Assembly: GCA_014773175.1 (NCBI GenBank)
Contig: VXCM01000245.1
Coordinates: 1-64,000, forward strand
Reading direction: 5' to 3'
Source of the DNA: Lucifuga dentata
Lineage: Eukaryota > Chordata > Actinopteri > Ophidiiformes > Bythitidae
Length of the DNA stretch: 64,000 nt
A model generated the notes under the pieces. The model was not told where the DNA came from. It ran no database searches and saw only the letters and a list, made by a program, of their open reading frames with translations. Below, piece by piece: positions 10,550 to 20,490 of this stretch (position 1 is the stretch's first letter; each line of letters opens with the position of its first letter). A program made the translations under genes and the position numbers.

Positions 10550-11875
10550 AATTGGACATCCAGTGCATGTGTGTCAGACCTTGAGCTGCTGTAGTCTGAG
10601 CTTCTCATCCTCCATCTCTCTCCTGGCTCTGTCCTGGTCCTCCTGCAGTCGACGCTTCTCCTGAAAGACACAAAAAGGAGGAGAGAGAGAGGGAGGGAGA
10701 GGGAGAGAGAGAGAGAGAGAATTTTATTCAAATAAAAAAAAAAAGATTGAGAAACTTAGGTTACAACAGACAGACATACGTAAGTAGAAGTAAAAAATAC
10801 ACACATAAGAGTTGGCAGTGAATAAAACAAGAGTACAACAATGACACCTGGTCCACCATCTGTCAGAAGGGCTGTCACCATAGACACCAGGTATATATCC
10901 CATAATGCCCAGAGCAGTTGCCCCCATGGCAACCCTGGTGTTGTTTTCATGGGACACCCAGCCTCTCCACATTGGACACTTTGTAAATTATTTAGGAGTT
11001 ACGGACAGCTCAGTGAGCACAGCTTAAGGCCTCATTATGCTCCAACCAAAGTGCCAGCCTAAACACTGGATCGTGTCAAAAAGGAGGTTTGGCATCTGAC
11101 TAGAAAATCTGCAAAAAGTTCATAATCCAACAGGCATGCCCACTTCATGCAGTGTTTCGCAAAGTGTGGTGAGGAGTGAAAATGGGGAGGGTTTTCTGTC
11201 TTAAAATGTCTCTTTTTCGTTCCGTAGGTGCGTTCATGCTTACAACCCATGAATACTTTCAAAAAGAGAAGTGAAAGCGTGTGCCGTTATCCCCATTTAT
11301 ACGACTAATCAAGATTAAATAAACACGCAAAAGGCAAATAATTCCCGTTAGCAATCCGTCCTCTCTCTGTAACGGCAGCCATCTTTAAGAGAGAACATTC
11401 TGAAACAGGAATATAATATAATAATAACCTGCTTTCCAACTTACTGTCATGTCCAACAATGTCAGACGACTAAATTCGTATGAGGCACATTGAGGCCTTT
11501 AAGTGCTTTCACATGATAGGCGGTGAGAAGTGCGCTGAGTTGGCTGTTCTATTGTATAGTAGGAGCTGAGCGGTGACCCCTGACCTAACGGCGATGCAAA
11601 CTGAGCTGAAAGTTCAACCATATTCAACTTTGACCTGTCTGCCTGTGACCTTTCCAACACACAACCAAAGAGAGAGATTATGTGACTTAAGCAGAAGTGA
11701 CATAACAATGGAGGAGAAGCTCATAACCTGTGTTGAGCCACTTCAGAGTTGTAAAACACATCTTTAAAATCGTACCATGATCCAGGCAGAAAGGCAAAAT
11801 GTCAGCAGAACACAATGTCAGTAGACTCACAGCAATAGCCTGGAGTCGCTGTTGGTATTTCTCTGCCTCATCCAT
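507..11875 (-). CDS. palm3: Paralemmin-3, complete coding region in six exons
   Basis: Paralemmins are lipid-anchored coiled-coil proteins of the inner face of the plasma membrane, linked to membrane dynamics and cell shape. Joining exons 11831-11875, 10580-10660, 8618-8745, 5957-6029, 3930-3960 and 507-1583 gives one open frame of 455 codons plus stop, but only when the 67-nt artefact at 874 is removed. The start is the ATG at 11873-11875 (MDEAEKYQQRLQAIA). Residues 1-53 and about 86-112 are charged and coiled-coil-like, with the family motif RKSLRDQWLMD at 43-53. Residues 120-440 are acidic and low-complexity. The end is KTCQCCSVM (447-455), a CaaX box with extra cysteines suited to prenylation and palmitoylation. 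From memory of the family, the C-terminus is closer to PALM3 than to PALM1 or PALM2, and palmdelphin lacks a CaaX box. The nearby plppr2 also fits PALM3. Confidence 0.85.
808..940. repeat. Exact 66-bp direct duplication around a single N (assembly artefact)
   Basis: Bases 808-873 and 875-940 are identical and separated by one N at 874. The duplication lies inside a palm3 coding exon and destroys its frame. The same pattern (a single N between 61-67 bp duplicates) recurs eight more times in the window, which points to contig ends that overlap but were joined without merging. Confidence 0.9.
1584..3929 (-). other. palm3: palm3 intron 6 (between 31-nt exon and last exon)
   Basis: This 2.3-kb intron is bounded by a GTAAC donor (minus strand, at 3925-3929) and a TTATTAG acceptor. 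It holds a degraded Harbinger-like element (about 2381-2990) and A/T-rich unique sequence. I see no other gene in it. Confidence 0.7.
2381..2990. mobile_element. Harbinger-like short element, degraded copy
   Basis: The start (GGGGCATTTACAGACCTGTG) resembles the end of the better copy at 4147. Internal strings such as AGCAGCAAAAGTCACG, GGAGCACATA-TGAGCACAT and CATGCTAACCTTC are shared with 4147-4979 and partly with 56650-57226. The right end has decayed, and only a CCTCAAGGTGGTCTTGGT-like segment remains recognisable near 2950-2990. Confidence 0.55.
3930..3960 (-). CDS. palm3: palm3 coding microexon, 31 nt
   Basis: On the minus strand this reads ACCCAATAG, then 31 exonic bases, then GTAAC. 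It encodes EAEKVAEAAA plus the first base of a glycine codon (residues 110-119). It is needed for frame: the preceding exon ends in phase 0 and the last exon begins with two bases of a split codon, so joining them directly gives an early stop. Ab initio tools may miss an exon this short. Confidence 0.82.
3984..4110. repeat. 63-bp direct duplication around N (assembly artefact)
   Basis: Bases 3984-4046 and 4048-4110 are the same sequence, including an 11-T run, separated by the N at 4047. It lies just upstream (in transcript sense) of the palm3 microexon and does not affect coding. Confidence 0.88.
4147..4979. mobile_element. PIF/Harbinger-like non-autonomous element with TAA target duplication
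   Basis: The left end is GGATGTTTTTAGACCTGTAG. The right end on the opposite strand is GGGTGTTTTCACACCTACC. TAA flanks both sides (4144-4146 and 4980-4982). Imperfect inverted ends beginning GG plus a 3-bp TWA target duplication are Harbinger hallmarks. The 833-bp body shows no transposase frame. Related copies are at 2381, 52759 and 56650. Confidence 0.65.
5925..5943. repeat. Short (TG)n microsatellite next to a palm3 exon
   Basis: This alternating TG tract starts about 14 bp from the donor side of the palm3 exon at 5957-6029. In the transcript it reads (CA)n. Confidence 0.7.
5957..6029 (-). CDS. palm3: palm3 coding exon 4 (coiled-coil)
   Basis: The minus strand reads CTGCCTCAG acceptor, 73 bases, then GTAAGG donor. 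The first base completes a lysine codon, followed by LQSENQRLSEEEEKLKEQME and DGQT (residues 86-109). The heptad pattern with many Glu/Lys/Gln residues fits the second part of the paralemmin coiled coil. Phases agree with both neighbouring exons. Confidence 0.85.
6446..6483. repeat. 38-bp perfect palindrome without spacer
   Basis: The left arm is TCTCTTAAATGTATAACTA and the right arm is its exact reverse complement, with no loop. The symmetry stops after 19 bp on each side. No inverted-repeat element extends beyond it. Confidence 0.9.
7040..7110 (+). mobile_element. Probable LINE/SINE 3' tail
   Basis: The string AATTGCCCCTAGAGGGATAA followed by ATAAAGTTGTATTGTATTGA looks like the stem-loop plus short tandem 3' tail common to fish L2/CR1-type LINEs and their SINEs. 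I cannot delimit an upstream body. Family assignment is tentative. Confidence 0.4.
7126..7229. repeat. Foldback (long hairpin) element
   Basis: TTTGTCATTTTTGCTGTTGA at the left is matched by the reverse complement of TCGACAACAAAAATGACAAA at the right. Pairing continues for about 42 bp per arm with a handful of mismatches and a loop of about 20 nt. It is probably a tiny non-autonomous transposon remnant. Both strands are open across it by chance. Confidence 0.7.
7829..8481. mobile_element. TTAA-flanked inverted-repeat element, full-length (copy 2)
   Basis: It starts TTAAAGGACCATTCTGCCCA and ends with GGTGGTATGGTCCTTGAA, so the ends are inverted copies of about 40 bp including GCATGTTTGAGCC. 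No transposase frame is visible. An artefactual 62-bp duplication around the N at 8068 (8006-8067, 8069-8130) inflates its length to 653 bp; the real length is about 590 bp. Confidence 0.7.
8618..8745 (-). CDS. palm3: palm3 coding exon 3
   Basis: The acceptor is CTCTCCAG at 8746-8747 and the donor is AA|GTACAG (GT at 8616-8617). The 128-nt exon encodes RKSLRDQWLMDAAPVSPTSP (residues 43-62), then a Ser/Pro-rich stretch and EIEKRID (residues 43-84), leaving two bases of a lysine codon. RKSLRDQWLMD is the conserved paralemmin signature after the first coiled coil. The donor is weak at positions +3 to +6. Confidence 0.88.
9356..9452. mobile_element. TTAA-flanked element, end fragment (copy 3)
   Basis: It contains CTTTGGGAAATGATTGTCAG, then AGGCTCAAACATGCAAAATG and TGGTATGGTCCTATAA. 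This is the same end as 1-82 and 8390-8481. The remainder of the element is missing. Confidence 0.65.
10376..10549. repeat. Two (GT)n microsatellites beside palm3 exon 2
   Basis: The (GT)n tracts are at 10376-10404 and 10512-10549. In the palm3 transcript they read (CA)n and lie 30-200 nt downstream of the donor of the exon at 10580-10660. Confidence 0.85.
10580..10660 (-). CDS. palm3: palm3 coding exon 2 (coiled-coil)
   Basis: The acceptor is TGTCTTTCAG and the donor is AAG|GTCTGA. The 81-nt exon encodes EKRRLQEDQDRARREMEDEK plus LRLQQLK (residues 16-42), the first paralemmin coiled coil. It is in phase 0 at both ends. The donor is weak (C at +3). A (CT)n-like tract (10681-10720, seen on the transcript strand) acts as an extended polypyrimidine tract. 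Confidence 0.88.
10661..11830 (-). other. palm3: palm3 intron 2
   Basis: This 1.2-kb intron carries a GA-rich microsatellite at 10676-10720 and otherwise unique sequence. Nothing else was recognised. Confidence 0.7.
10676..10720. repeat. (GA)n-rich microsatellite
   Basis: This is a run of GA/GGGA units. On the palm3 strand it is pyrimidine-only and ends about 15 bp upstream of a coding-exon acceptor, so length changes could alter splicing. Confidence 0.8.
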
Positions 11876-11883
11876 CCTGACAC
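11831..11883 (-). CDS. palm3: palm3 first coding exon with start codon
   Basis: The acceptor is GTGTTACAG at 11884-11885. Eight untranslated bases follow, then ATG at 11873-11875 and MDEAEKYQQRLQAIA, with donor GTGAGT at 11825-11830. AEKYQQRLQAIA followed in the next exon by EKRRLQE is the conserved paralemmin N-terminus, which fixes this ATG as the start. The acceptor just before it implies an upstream non-coding exon. Confidence 0.87.
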
Positions 11884-12414
11884 CTGTAACACAAGAAGAC
11901 AAGGTCACATGTTAGAAGTGAAAGGTTATATAGACATAGCACGTCATATATATTGCATGTCACGTATATCCATTTATTCTCAGGTTTTGCTGTGTTTATT
12001 GATTGATATTATTGATATGAACTCTGGCTGATAATTCAAGTAGGGCATTTAACATTTTCTTCTGTGTCTCAAGTATTACTGGGTTAGCCTCTATGAGCCT
12101 CGTCCCTGATGCATCAAAGGACACAGAAGCCGAGATCAGAGGCAGAACCGGAGCCTGAGCTACTTGTGAAGCATGTAACTGGACGAGTATCATGGAATTA
12201 TGAGCCTTCATCTGCAGAGCCACCATGATCCGTAATCCTCTGCAATAGCCCCACCCTCACCGTCTTCACACCCAACTAAGCCTTCAGTTTCCTGCATGAC
12301 ACAACCTCAGGCATCTCCAAGCAAATAACTACAGGTAATATGTGTTTGACTTTGTAGCTGGCAATAAAGAAAACAAGATTTACACTTCCAAATGTCAGAG
12401 GTATGGGAGAGCAT

Positions 12415-12815
12415 TAGCAGCCATATTTTAGTTTTCATGTTATTTTGCCAAATCCTCTTCAAATCATCATCTTTCAAAAATCAAATGTTCCAGTGATACA
12501 TCCACCTTAAAATTCAATGTTTCACCTGCTAACAGGTACGGCTGTTTTTACTTTCCCTAAAAGCCGTTTTCTTCTGGGACTATATTCCCTGCCGGAGATA
12601 TATATTTTATTATGTGCTGCTCTATGTTGGAATGGTTAAATAAAGTTACTTTGACAAAAATGTTGTTGTCGTTGTGTGATGTACTACGTATCTCAAGCAT
12701 GTTTCAAGTCTTTACAAGTTGATTTTTATAGCATCTGGAATAAACTGAAACCAATAGCAGTCTGGAAGGTAGGGAATAAAATATAAAATGCACCAATCCA
12801 GTAGTACGTTTTGTA
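12415..12815. mobile_element. TTAA element, internal part (copy 4)
   Basis: It shares CATATTTTAGTTTTCATGTT, CCACCTTAAAATTCAATGTT, GGGACTATATTCCCTG and CTGAAACCAATAGCAGTCTG with the copies at 26243 and 58590. Both terminal repeats are absent or unrecognisable. Confidence 0.6.
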
Positions 12816-12948
12816 AAATCGTGGAGATCAAATTGAAACAGTGACTGTGCATACCTTCTCCACTGTGTTGTAGTTGTAACACACACATACACCAAAAAAA
12901 TAAAAAAATAATAATTTTTTTTTGCAAACTGTCAAAATAAGCTGTGAC

Positions 12949-13861
12949 CAGAGGTGGGTAGTAACGCGTTCTATTTACTCTGTCACATTTACTTGAGTAA
13001 CTTTTTTCACAAAATTGTACTTTACTGAGTAGTTTTATTGCAGGATACTTTTAACTCATACTTGAGTATATTTATGAAGAAAAAAATATACTTTTACTCC
13101 ATTACAGTTGGTTGCACTCTTTGCGTTACTTTTTTATTATCTGCGAGACATCGCTCCGACGCAACGAGTCAAAATTCTCTGCTTTCTCTGCTGCTGCAGT
13201 GGAAAAAGTGAAACCGACTGTCTGACTGTGTGTGTGTATGAGAACACACATTCAGCATCCCATCATCTCCATGACAACGATGGGTTGACAGCAGTTGATA
13301 GGTGGCCGGCCAGGGCCTTTGCACTGCACAATATAATATTAATTAAAATGAACTTAAACTAAGCAAACACAATTTTTTTTCAAAATTTTCTTGGTGCTTT
13401 GACAAAAAATGGATTCTACTAAAACCAACAGCTACATAATGCGTTGCTGTCTTTGTCTACCTAAAAATGTGGACATTTCAGTTTCTAAGAACTCAACGTG
13501 GAACTTGAGGAAACCTGGCAATAAGCTGCAATGTTAGCTACTTAACTAGCTGCTGCTGCTAATGCTAACTCAAGTTTTCCTGTTCTATTCTGACTAAATT
13601 CATGAAGCTAACCTAGCTAACTGTCTTGGGGCCAGGCCAGAATTGTTATGATTTGTTATGTGTTAAATATTTGATTTATTACTGTCTACTGTTTCTTTAT
13701 ATGATATGATTTGGATTGTATTAGAAGGTACGTATGGCTACTTTGCATTATTTTCCTCAGAGGAGCACTTTATAGCTTGTTGATTATTCAAAAGAATACA
13801 CTTGATCAAAGTTACTCACTACTCAAATAAAGTAAAACTACTCAGCAAAGTGGCAACACAG
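12949..13861. mobile_element. Tol2/hAT-like element remnant
   Basis: The left end is CAGAGGTGGGTAGTAACGCG followed by TTTACTTGAGTAACTTTTTT and further TACTT-rich sequence, like the ends of Tol2-related hAT elements in fish. The right end is weaker: near 13810-13861 the opposite strand reads GAGTAGTTTTACTTTATTTG. No 8-bp target duplication was found and no transposase frame is visible, so the right boundary is uncertain. Confidence 0.5.
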
Positions 13862-13971
13862 AAAAATCAGGTCCTATTGTTACATGGCAGACATTTCAGG
13901 ACCTGAGGGGTCTTAGCATCATAGTTACAAGCTTCTTACCTACACCAAAAGGATTCCTCCAACTTTCTCGA

Positions 13972-14018
13972 GGTGGGTGGTGGGGAGGGAGGATGGGGAT
14001 GGGACTTGGGGGGGGTCA
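13972..14018 (+). other. G-quadruplex-prone G-run cluster
   Basis: Runs of three to eight G (GGTGGGTGGTGGGGAGGGAG, then ATGGGGATGGGACTTG and a G8 run) meet the usual four-run pattern for intramolecular G4 formation. They lie on the strand that is the template for palm3. Confidence 0.6.
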
Positions 14019-14630
14019 CAGGAGAAATGGGCCAACATAACAATATGAACACATCAGTGGGGGTAAAACAATGATGTTGAAAGAGGAATAAATAAAGCAA
14101 GAAATCTTGATGGGGAGACGACCCCAGGCAGTCCTTTCATTACACTGGAGTTCTATCAGGAACACTGGTGGTGGGACAGAGTCACGTCAGTGGAAAGACA
14201 CAAGAATATGAAGACATTGAGCAACAAGAAACTCTGCACCCTCCAAGAGGAACTGAGGCAGACAGGCAAAAATCTGATTTTGCCATTGTTTTGAATGACT
14301 GGAGGTGTTATGGTGGCTTACAGTAAGCCTCCATCGGGAACAACAGGGCTCCAGGAGAAAGCCTAGAATAGCAGCCAGAGATAAACAAGCACACACAAAC
14401 AGAGGCTTTGATGAGGAGGTATTGAGGAGCTCCCCATAGACACACACCAACTGATAATTAGACATGATTCAGGAGGTGGGAGGATGAGGAAGCCAGAAAA
14501 TTAAAGAGACTGAGAAAATCAAGGGGATTTGGGAAAAAGTCAGCACAAAGGAGAAAGGGAACTGGCTTGGGATTCCCCTAAATGCCCACCAAATGTCATA
14601 AAACGATGCAACCTGTTACACAGAACTGGG

Positions 14631-14655
14631 ACGAGTTTGTAGAAGACAAACTCGT
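14631..14655. repeat. Perfect hairpin, 10-bp arms
   Basis: ACGAGTTTGT and its exact reverse complement ACAAACTCGT are separated by AGAAG. Confidence 0.75.
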
Positions 14656-15614
14656 AAGACTCAGTCATCCTGTGTCGGCTCTTCATCACAGTACAGATCA
14701 TTTGAGAAACTCAAATCATACCTGTTCTTTACTGAGCAGAATCCTTGACATAAAAAGGAAGTAGAATTTTTTTATTACTGTGAAAATTTTATTCAAACTT
14801 TAATTTCTTTTTGCACCTTAACTGTGAATTTTCACACAACTCCCACAATCCTCCTCTGATATCTAGAAAGCACAGCAACCCACAAACAAAAGCTGCACTT
14901 GTTCATTGTAATTCACACTCTGTCACCATCCTCAAGACATCTCTTAACAAAAACAGCAGCAGCGCAACACCAATATGGCACATGGCCATCAACGTCTTCA
15001 TTGGCTGCTATTTAATTACAGGCAAAAATTAACCTGTAACACCTGTTACTAGCCAACCCATGTGACTGAACTGACCAAAGTCTCAAATTCATTATGAACC
15101 GTTTATGATTTTCAAGGGAACAATTTGTGTCCTACAAATGCTTGCCAGTTGAGCAAGGAGGAGGTTGTCTGACCTCTGTGGTATGACCTCCCACATTCCC
15201 AGTCTCTCCCAGTTTCCAGCTCTCAGTCTCTATCCCACTGTATCCCAATTCTGCTAAGGTCTGGTTTATGCCATGGATGTGGACAACTCCTAAAAGGATT
15301 GTCTGCATATCCTGGCATTCATGCTTCTCATGATGATCACGCATGACAACTATCCATTTAAACTCTGGGAAGTTTGGTGGTAGGACAAAGTCGCTCTTAA
15401 CTGTCTCCAAACACAAAAACAAACCCAGCAGACAGAAACAGTTTCCAGTTCACTCATTCACTCAGTTCACTCAGGAGTTGCTGTTACTTTCATTGGCTGC
15501 ATTGTTTGTTTTCTCTCTCTCCTTTCCCCCATACCTTCCTCATCTTCCTCCACATCTCTTTGCTTGGGCAATTGTCGATGAAGGCGCATTTACGTGACAG
15601 AAACGGCTTCTGCA

Positions 15615-16009
15615 TCTAACTGTCTGTCTGTGGCACCAATATCTCTAGAACACAGCACTGTATGAAGTCGATATTTCAGCAGGTTTATTGCTCAGGACCC
15701 AAGGACGTGCAGTGTCATGTGTGAAGTTGTTTGGATGAGCGATTCTTGAATTGAGCTGTGCTGGTAAAAAGTAGTCCGTGCGGCAGGATACGCTCCAGGC
15801 CAGTGGCACGGTCTCAACCCAACCCCGTAGAGAAAACAAAGCTAGCTCACGAGGATGTGCAGAACAAAATTATGGCAGGCTGCGGCGCACACCATAAAGT
15901 NCAAAGCTAGCTCACGAGGATGTGCAGAACAAAATTATGGCAGGCTGCGGCGCACACCATAAAGTCCGGCCTGTTCCCAACAGTACGTTTTGAATGGGCG
16001 CTGCACTAG
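15615..16009. mobile_element. Helitron-like non-autonomous element, copy 1
   Basis: It is bounded as A|TCTAACTGTC...CTGCACTAG|T, the AT insertion site and TC...CTAG ends of Helitrons. A stem GCCTGTTC/GAATGGGC ends 10 nt before the 3' terminus. It matches 23318-23681 through most of its length. A 64-bp artefactual duplication around the N at 15901 (15837-15900, 15902-15965) inflates it. No Rep/helicase frame is present. Confidence 0.7.
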
Positions 16010-16791
16010 TTATTTCAAAATTCGAGTGGTGCTTGACCACGCAAGTGACCCTCAAGAGTGGCGTCTGCAGGAGGCTGTTTTGGCTGCAATTACATCACGT
16101 TTTCTGCACGTTAAGCATAAGTCAGGCTCGAAACAGTAAAACAGTGGCGCCACAATCAAAGACGAAAAGAAATGCAGAAGCAGGAAGGAGAAAAGTTAAA
16201 AGGAAAGGGAAAACTAACTTGTATATTATGAGTGACTGGTTGTATGTGTACAATGCCATGAGACTGAGGAAGAATCTGCTAAGTACAGCCGCCTCTCAGT
16301 CAGTCTGACTGCAAACTGTCAGCATGGTTTGACTGCAAACATTCCTCCCGCCTTGCTGCAAAAGAATGTGTATTTGCCTTTAGTACATGTGCGAATGTTT
16401 ATATAACAATGTATATTTACCTAAGGGATGCCATGAAGTCTATATGCTGAGCGCTGGTGTGGTGACATTAGCTCTGTGGGAACAGATGGGAGCACAGTGG
16501 GGTGCTTGGAATGGAAAACTATAAGAATCATTTGGTATCACATCTCACTGCCTGTGGCTTTCTTTGACTCATACACACACACAAAGGTAGTTCACACAAC
16601 TAGGCCATGCACGGATCAAAATGGAAAATGGGAATCTTGAGCCCTACTATTCCCAAAATGTACCTTTATCCTCCATTTTGACATCAAACGACATGCAGCA
16701 GACACTTCTACACAAACTACAGCAAGGAAAGTCTTTGTTACTTTTTTAACAGAACAAATCACAGACAAGGCAAAGCATTAGTTAAAGGACC

Positions 16792-16862
16792 ATACCAGTG
16801 ATTTTGCATGTTTACGCTCAATAAATACTAGCCACATACACGCTACGTTACTGCTAATGGAT
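16792..16862. mobile_element. TTAA element, left-end fragment (copy 5)
   Basis: It reads TTAAAGGACCATACCAGTGA, then TTTTGCATGTTTACGCTCAA and a TACGTTACTGCTAA segment. The match to the family is lost soon after. Confidence 0.6.
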
Positions 16863-17671
16863 ATTTATGGTCCAATCATTGGTTGGTTAGAATAATTACT
16901 GCATGATTTATTTGCTTTTGTTTGTTTCTCTGCCAATAAAGTAACTTTTACAACCTGTGTGATTTTTTTGACTGCTCGTTTCCTTTGCATGCTTGACTCC
17001 TTTTTAGCAATACCAGTTTTTCCTTTGCACAAAATGACATTGGTATATGCTGAATAACAGACCTATGCCATGTAATTGTAAGTTGATTTGTTCGAGAATT
17101 GAAGGCAATCCATTGGTTTACAACCTTCATCAGCAATCTAGCCTTGCGATCCCTCACCAGCTATCCTCTTGTAAGCTGATGAGCAATGAGACATGAATAA
17201 ATAGTGTGCATGTAAACATACTGATGATATGTGTACACATTTTACTAAAGAGGTCAGAGTGCCTGATCTACCATTTCAGCATTAGAGACACTTTGACAGG
17301 AATGGACACTGACTTTGGTGGAGCCTGAAACCTGGGACCTTCGGCTCTGACAAGACATAACAAAACATGTATCATACACTGATCCAGACATTACAGGACT
17401 GGGGTCAATTATTAACAAAACAGAGAATCTTCACTCGGAATCACTGTAAATGAAAGGTCATTGGAGAAGTTGTTGGCATGTAAAAAAAAAAAAAAAANAA
17501 AAAAAAAAAAAAAAGGGTGGTGAAGAGGTAAAGCACTGATCTGATGCTACGATACGTGACAGCACGGACAGAGATCAAAGACCAACGTTCATCAGAAATG
17601 ACCGATTCTGTAAATATTAACCTCTGAATGTACAACATTCATGATTTGCTAAAATGGCTTCAGGATAACAG

Positions 17672-17706
17672 GGGTGGGTGGTTGGGTGTGGGGGTGGAGG
17701 GGGCTG
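17672..17706 (+). other. G-quadruplex-prone G-run cluster
   Basis: GGGGTGGGTGGTTGGGTGTG followed by GGGGTGGAGGGGG satisfies the four-G-run pattern. It lies on the same strand as the cluster at 13972. Confidence 0.55.
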
Positions 17707-18052
17707 TAAAAAGGCCACCCAATGACATATTGTTTTTATTTTTTGTGTGATGATGCAATTATACTGCTGTTAGACCTCTGGCCAACGCACTTCGTGGCAC
17801 TTTGATGTTTCTGCTCCACTTCTTGGAGAGAAGGGGTGGGGAGGATTTATTCTAAGCACAGAGGAAAGTGCACATACAAGTACAAACATTAACAGTTTCA
17901 TTTAATTCTAATGCCTATAAAGCTATGCTTAAATCATCTCTGCTGAGGAAATATAGCTCATCTAATAGCAGCTCATTCTCATTCACAGAGCTCCATCCAG
18001 TGCAACAAGACTGTAGTACGATGTTTTATCTCTCCCGTTATCCTAGGTCAAG

Positions 18053-18723
18053 TAGGGGTGGGGCCAAAACTTTGATATTGAGATATGTATTTTGATATGA
18101 CAGATGCTCTTGCATCAGTATTGTGGCACTTTTATTGTAACTGTGGCAACAGTTTTGCTATTTTGCTTGCTGGGAAATCAGATTTTTATACCAGTTCATG
18201 ACTGTTTGACGTGGAAACGCACTCATGTTCTCATGTTAATCTGTGCCTTTGCGTTAAAAAGCTTAGAATCCACAGACACAGTGGTCCATCCTAGCCGTCT
18301 ATAAACAGGGCTGCACATAAGTACTGTGCAAGTATACATCCTCAATTGGAAAATGTGAAAAATGAAATGGACACATGCAGTGAGCAACAAATTTCATCTG
18401 TAAAATTTGAGAAGTTTGACAATATTAGATGTTGCTGAAAATATGGAGGCTTCTGCCAGCCAATCAGATTCAGCTTGTCACAGCAGATGACAATGATTTT
18501 AAGAGTTTTTGTGCTTTTCTTTACAACATGTTGATTATGGAAGTATTTTGCAGCTCACCATCCTCAGACAGCAGCAGCAGAAGAAGCTGTAGTATAAAGA
18601 TTAGACGGGACATTTTTTTTCGTTCACATAGTGCAATCACANAAAAAAAAAAAAACCAAACAAACAAATAAATAAATAAATAAATAAAAAAGGTGGTGAT
18701 ACCAAAATTGAATGTGCATCCCT
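18053..18723. mobile_element. Possible hAT-type non-autonomous element
   Basis: The left end is AGGGGTGGGGCCAAAACTTT followed by GATATTGAGATATG. The right end on the opposite strand is AGGGATGCACATTCAATTTT followed by GGTATCACC. Ends of the type AGGGRTG... with GATAT/ATTG motifs are frequent in fish hAT elements, but the inverted match is weak and no target duplication is clear. Confidence 0.35.
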
Positions 18724-20453
18724 GCCTATAACGCCCTATGGAAGTGAAAGGTTTTCATGAATAAAAACAGTATCGGCCTGATTCTTGCATCGTAAAAAAT
18801 AATTTTGCATTTTTAATGGTAAATTTTTGTTGTTAGACACAGGTTTTGATGTATCATAGGTCAGTTTTTCCTATGTACGCACTACAGACGGTTTGAGGAT
18901 TAAAAAAAAATGTATTGCACAGGAAATGACTAAAATATATAAAATTAATGTATGCATCACTACTTAGTTTTCAAGAAGAATTTGTCAACAAGAGCACATT
19001 ATGTAGCCACTATGGCTTAAGAAATGATTTTTAATGAAGGCATGCCCATTCTGTATTAGTGCACTGGTACTCCAGTTGTGTTCCAACTCACTTGCTGATG
19101 TGTTTTAACATTCTATTCAATAGCCTACTGTCTGCCTTCTCCCACATTATATTGAAATTAACTTGCTATACACTCTGGTCATGCTAAACCTGGGGGTGGC
19201 CTCAAATTTCTGGCTTCCTACTAACATTATCATGGACAAAGTAACAGCCGAGAAGTAGGATGACAAAAAGCCATGCTAAAGGTTTTAAAGTGTGGACTAG
19301 ATCCAAACAGTTTCACAATTTGAGGACAGTGTTCCAAGGCCGCTGTATGTTGAAAATATCCTTCCACTCGTGTTTGGGAACAGGAAGTGAGCAAACATCG
19401 CTGTCCTCCAGATGATTAGAGATAGAATATGCAATCGCAGCAACCCTGATCTCTGACCTCATGCATCCCTTACTGTCGTCATTTGCTTTTTGCTCAGGAA
19501 GAGCCAGACTTAAATAGACAGCTAACTAATCGTAAAACAAATTCCTGGATGGAACTTCTGTCAGAGACGGGGAGGGAAATCAAAGAGGCAATCACTCTCT
19601 AGCTTGAGGGATGGGCAGAGTGAACTGTTGTAAAGTGCTTTTTCATCAGCCATTGATTTTTAGTTGCTTTACAGACTCTGCTGCAGAAATCACACTATTG
19701 GAGATGAATATCCTGCTTACCTAGATAGAAGTAAATCAGACACTGCGTGAATGTGTGTTTGTCAGTGTGTGTGTGTGTGTGCTTGTGTGGGAGGTATGGG
19801 TGGAATTTACGCTGTTTGGATGGTCCCGCTCCAACATCACACATCCAAGTTCCTTTGATTGACAGTGCAGGTCAGGGGAATGAAAACAGTAAATTCCACT
19901 CCTGTGTGTGCCTGTGTGTGTGTGTGAATACATTAGTAAACGATGGAAATCTAATGGATGGTATGTATGAGCCTCCTACGCCATTGTGCTAACAGTATAG
20001 TAGACTTAGGAGTGTGCTGAAGATTATTAAAGACAACCACACACATACCTGGTTTACCCTAAGTCGTTTTTAACCGGTGTACTTCACAGCCTGAACGTCT
20101 GAAGTAACACAGATATATGAGTAAAGCATCAAAGCATCTTCTAGGACCAGAGAACTTAACAGATACACACAGTGAGCTTTCACAAATGATCACACAGCTT
20201 GAGAGCATCAAAGGCATCATTGCAGGGGGAATAGCAAAAGAAAAGGACTCGGTGTTCGGTGCATAGAGTAAAGCAATGCTTAATGTGTTGACAATTTGAG
20301 TAAATCATGTTGAGAAGGTAGAATATGGGGGGAAAAAAAACAAAACAAAACAATAGCACCCAAAGGAGCAAATTCCTTCTTTCTTATTCATCCTTTATGT
20401 TCTACAGCTGTAAAAGGATTGAGGGGGATAAATGCCCTCCTGTCAGGTAGCAA

Positions 20454-20454
<1 letters not shown>

Positions 20455-20489
<35 letters not shown>
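20455..20489. repeat. (AC)n microsatellite
   Basis: This is a run of about 17 CA units. Confidence 0.9.

Positions 20490-20490
<1 letters not shown>

Larger units (their letters stand above)
8746..10579 (-). other. palm3: palm3 intron 3
   Basis: This 1.8-kb intron holds a fragment of the TTAA element (9356-9452) and two (GT)n tracts (10376-10404 and 10512-10549). No other feature was recognised. Confidence 0.7.

Noticed and set aside
507..11875. Identity as palm1, palm2 or palmdelphin
   Set aside because: The C-terminal KTCQCCSVM and the acidic long last exon fit PALM3 better from memory. Palmdelphin lacks a CaaX box, and the plppr2 neighbour also supports palm3. A phylogeny would settle it.
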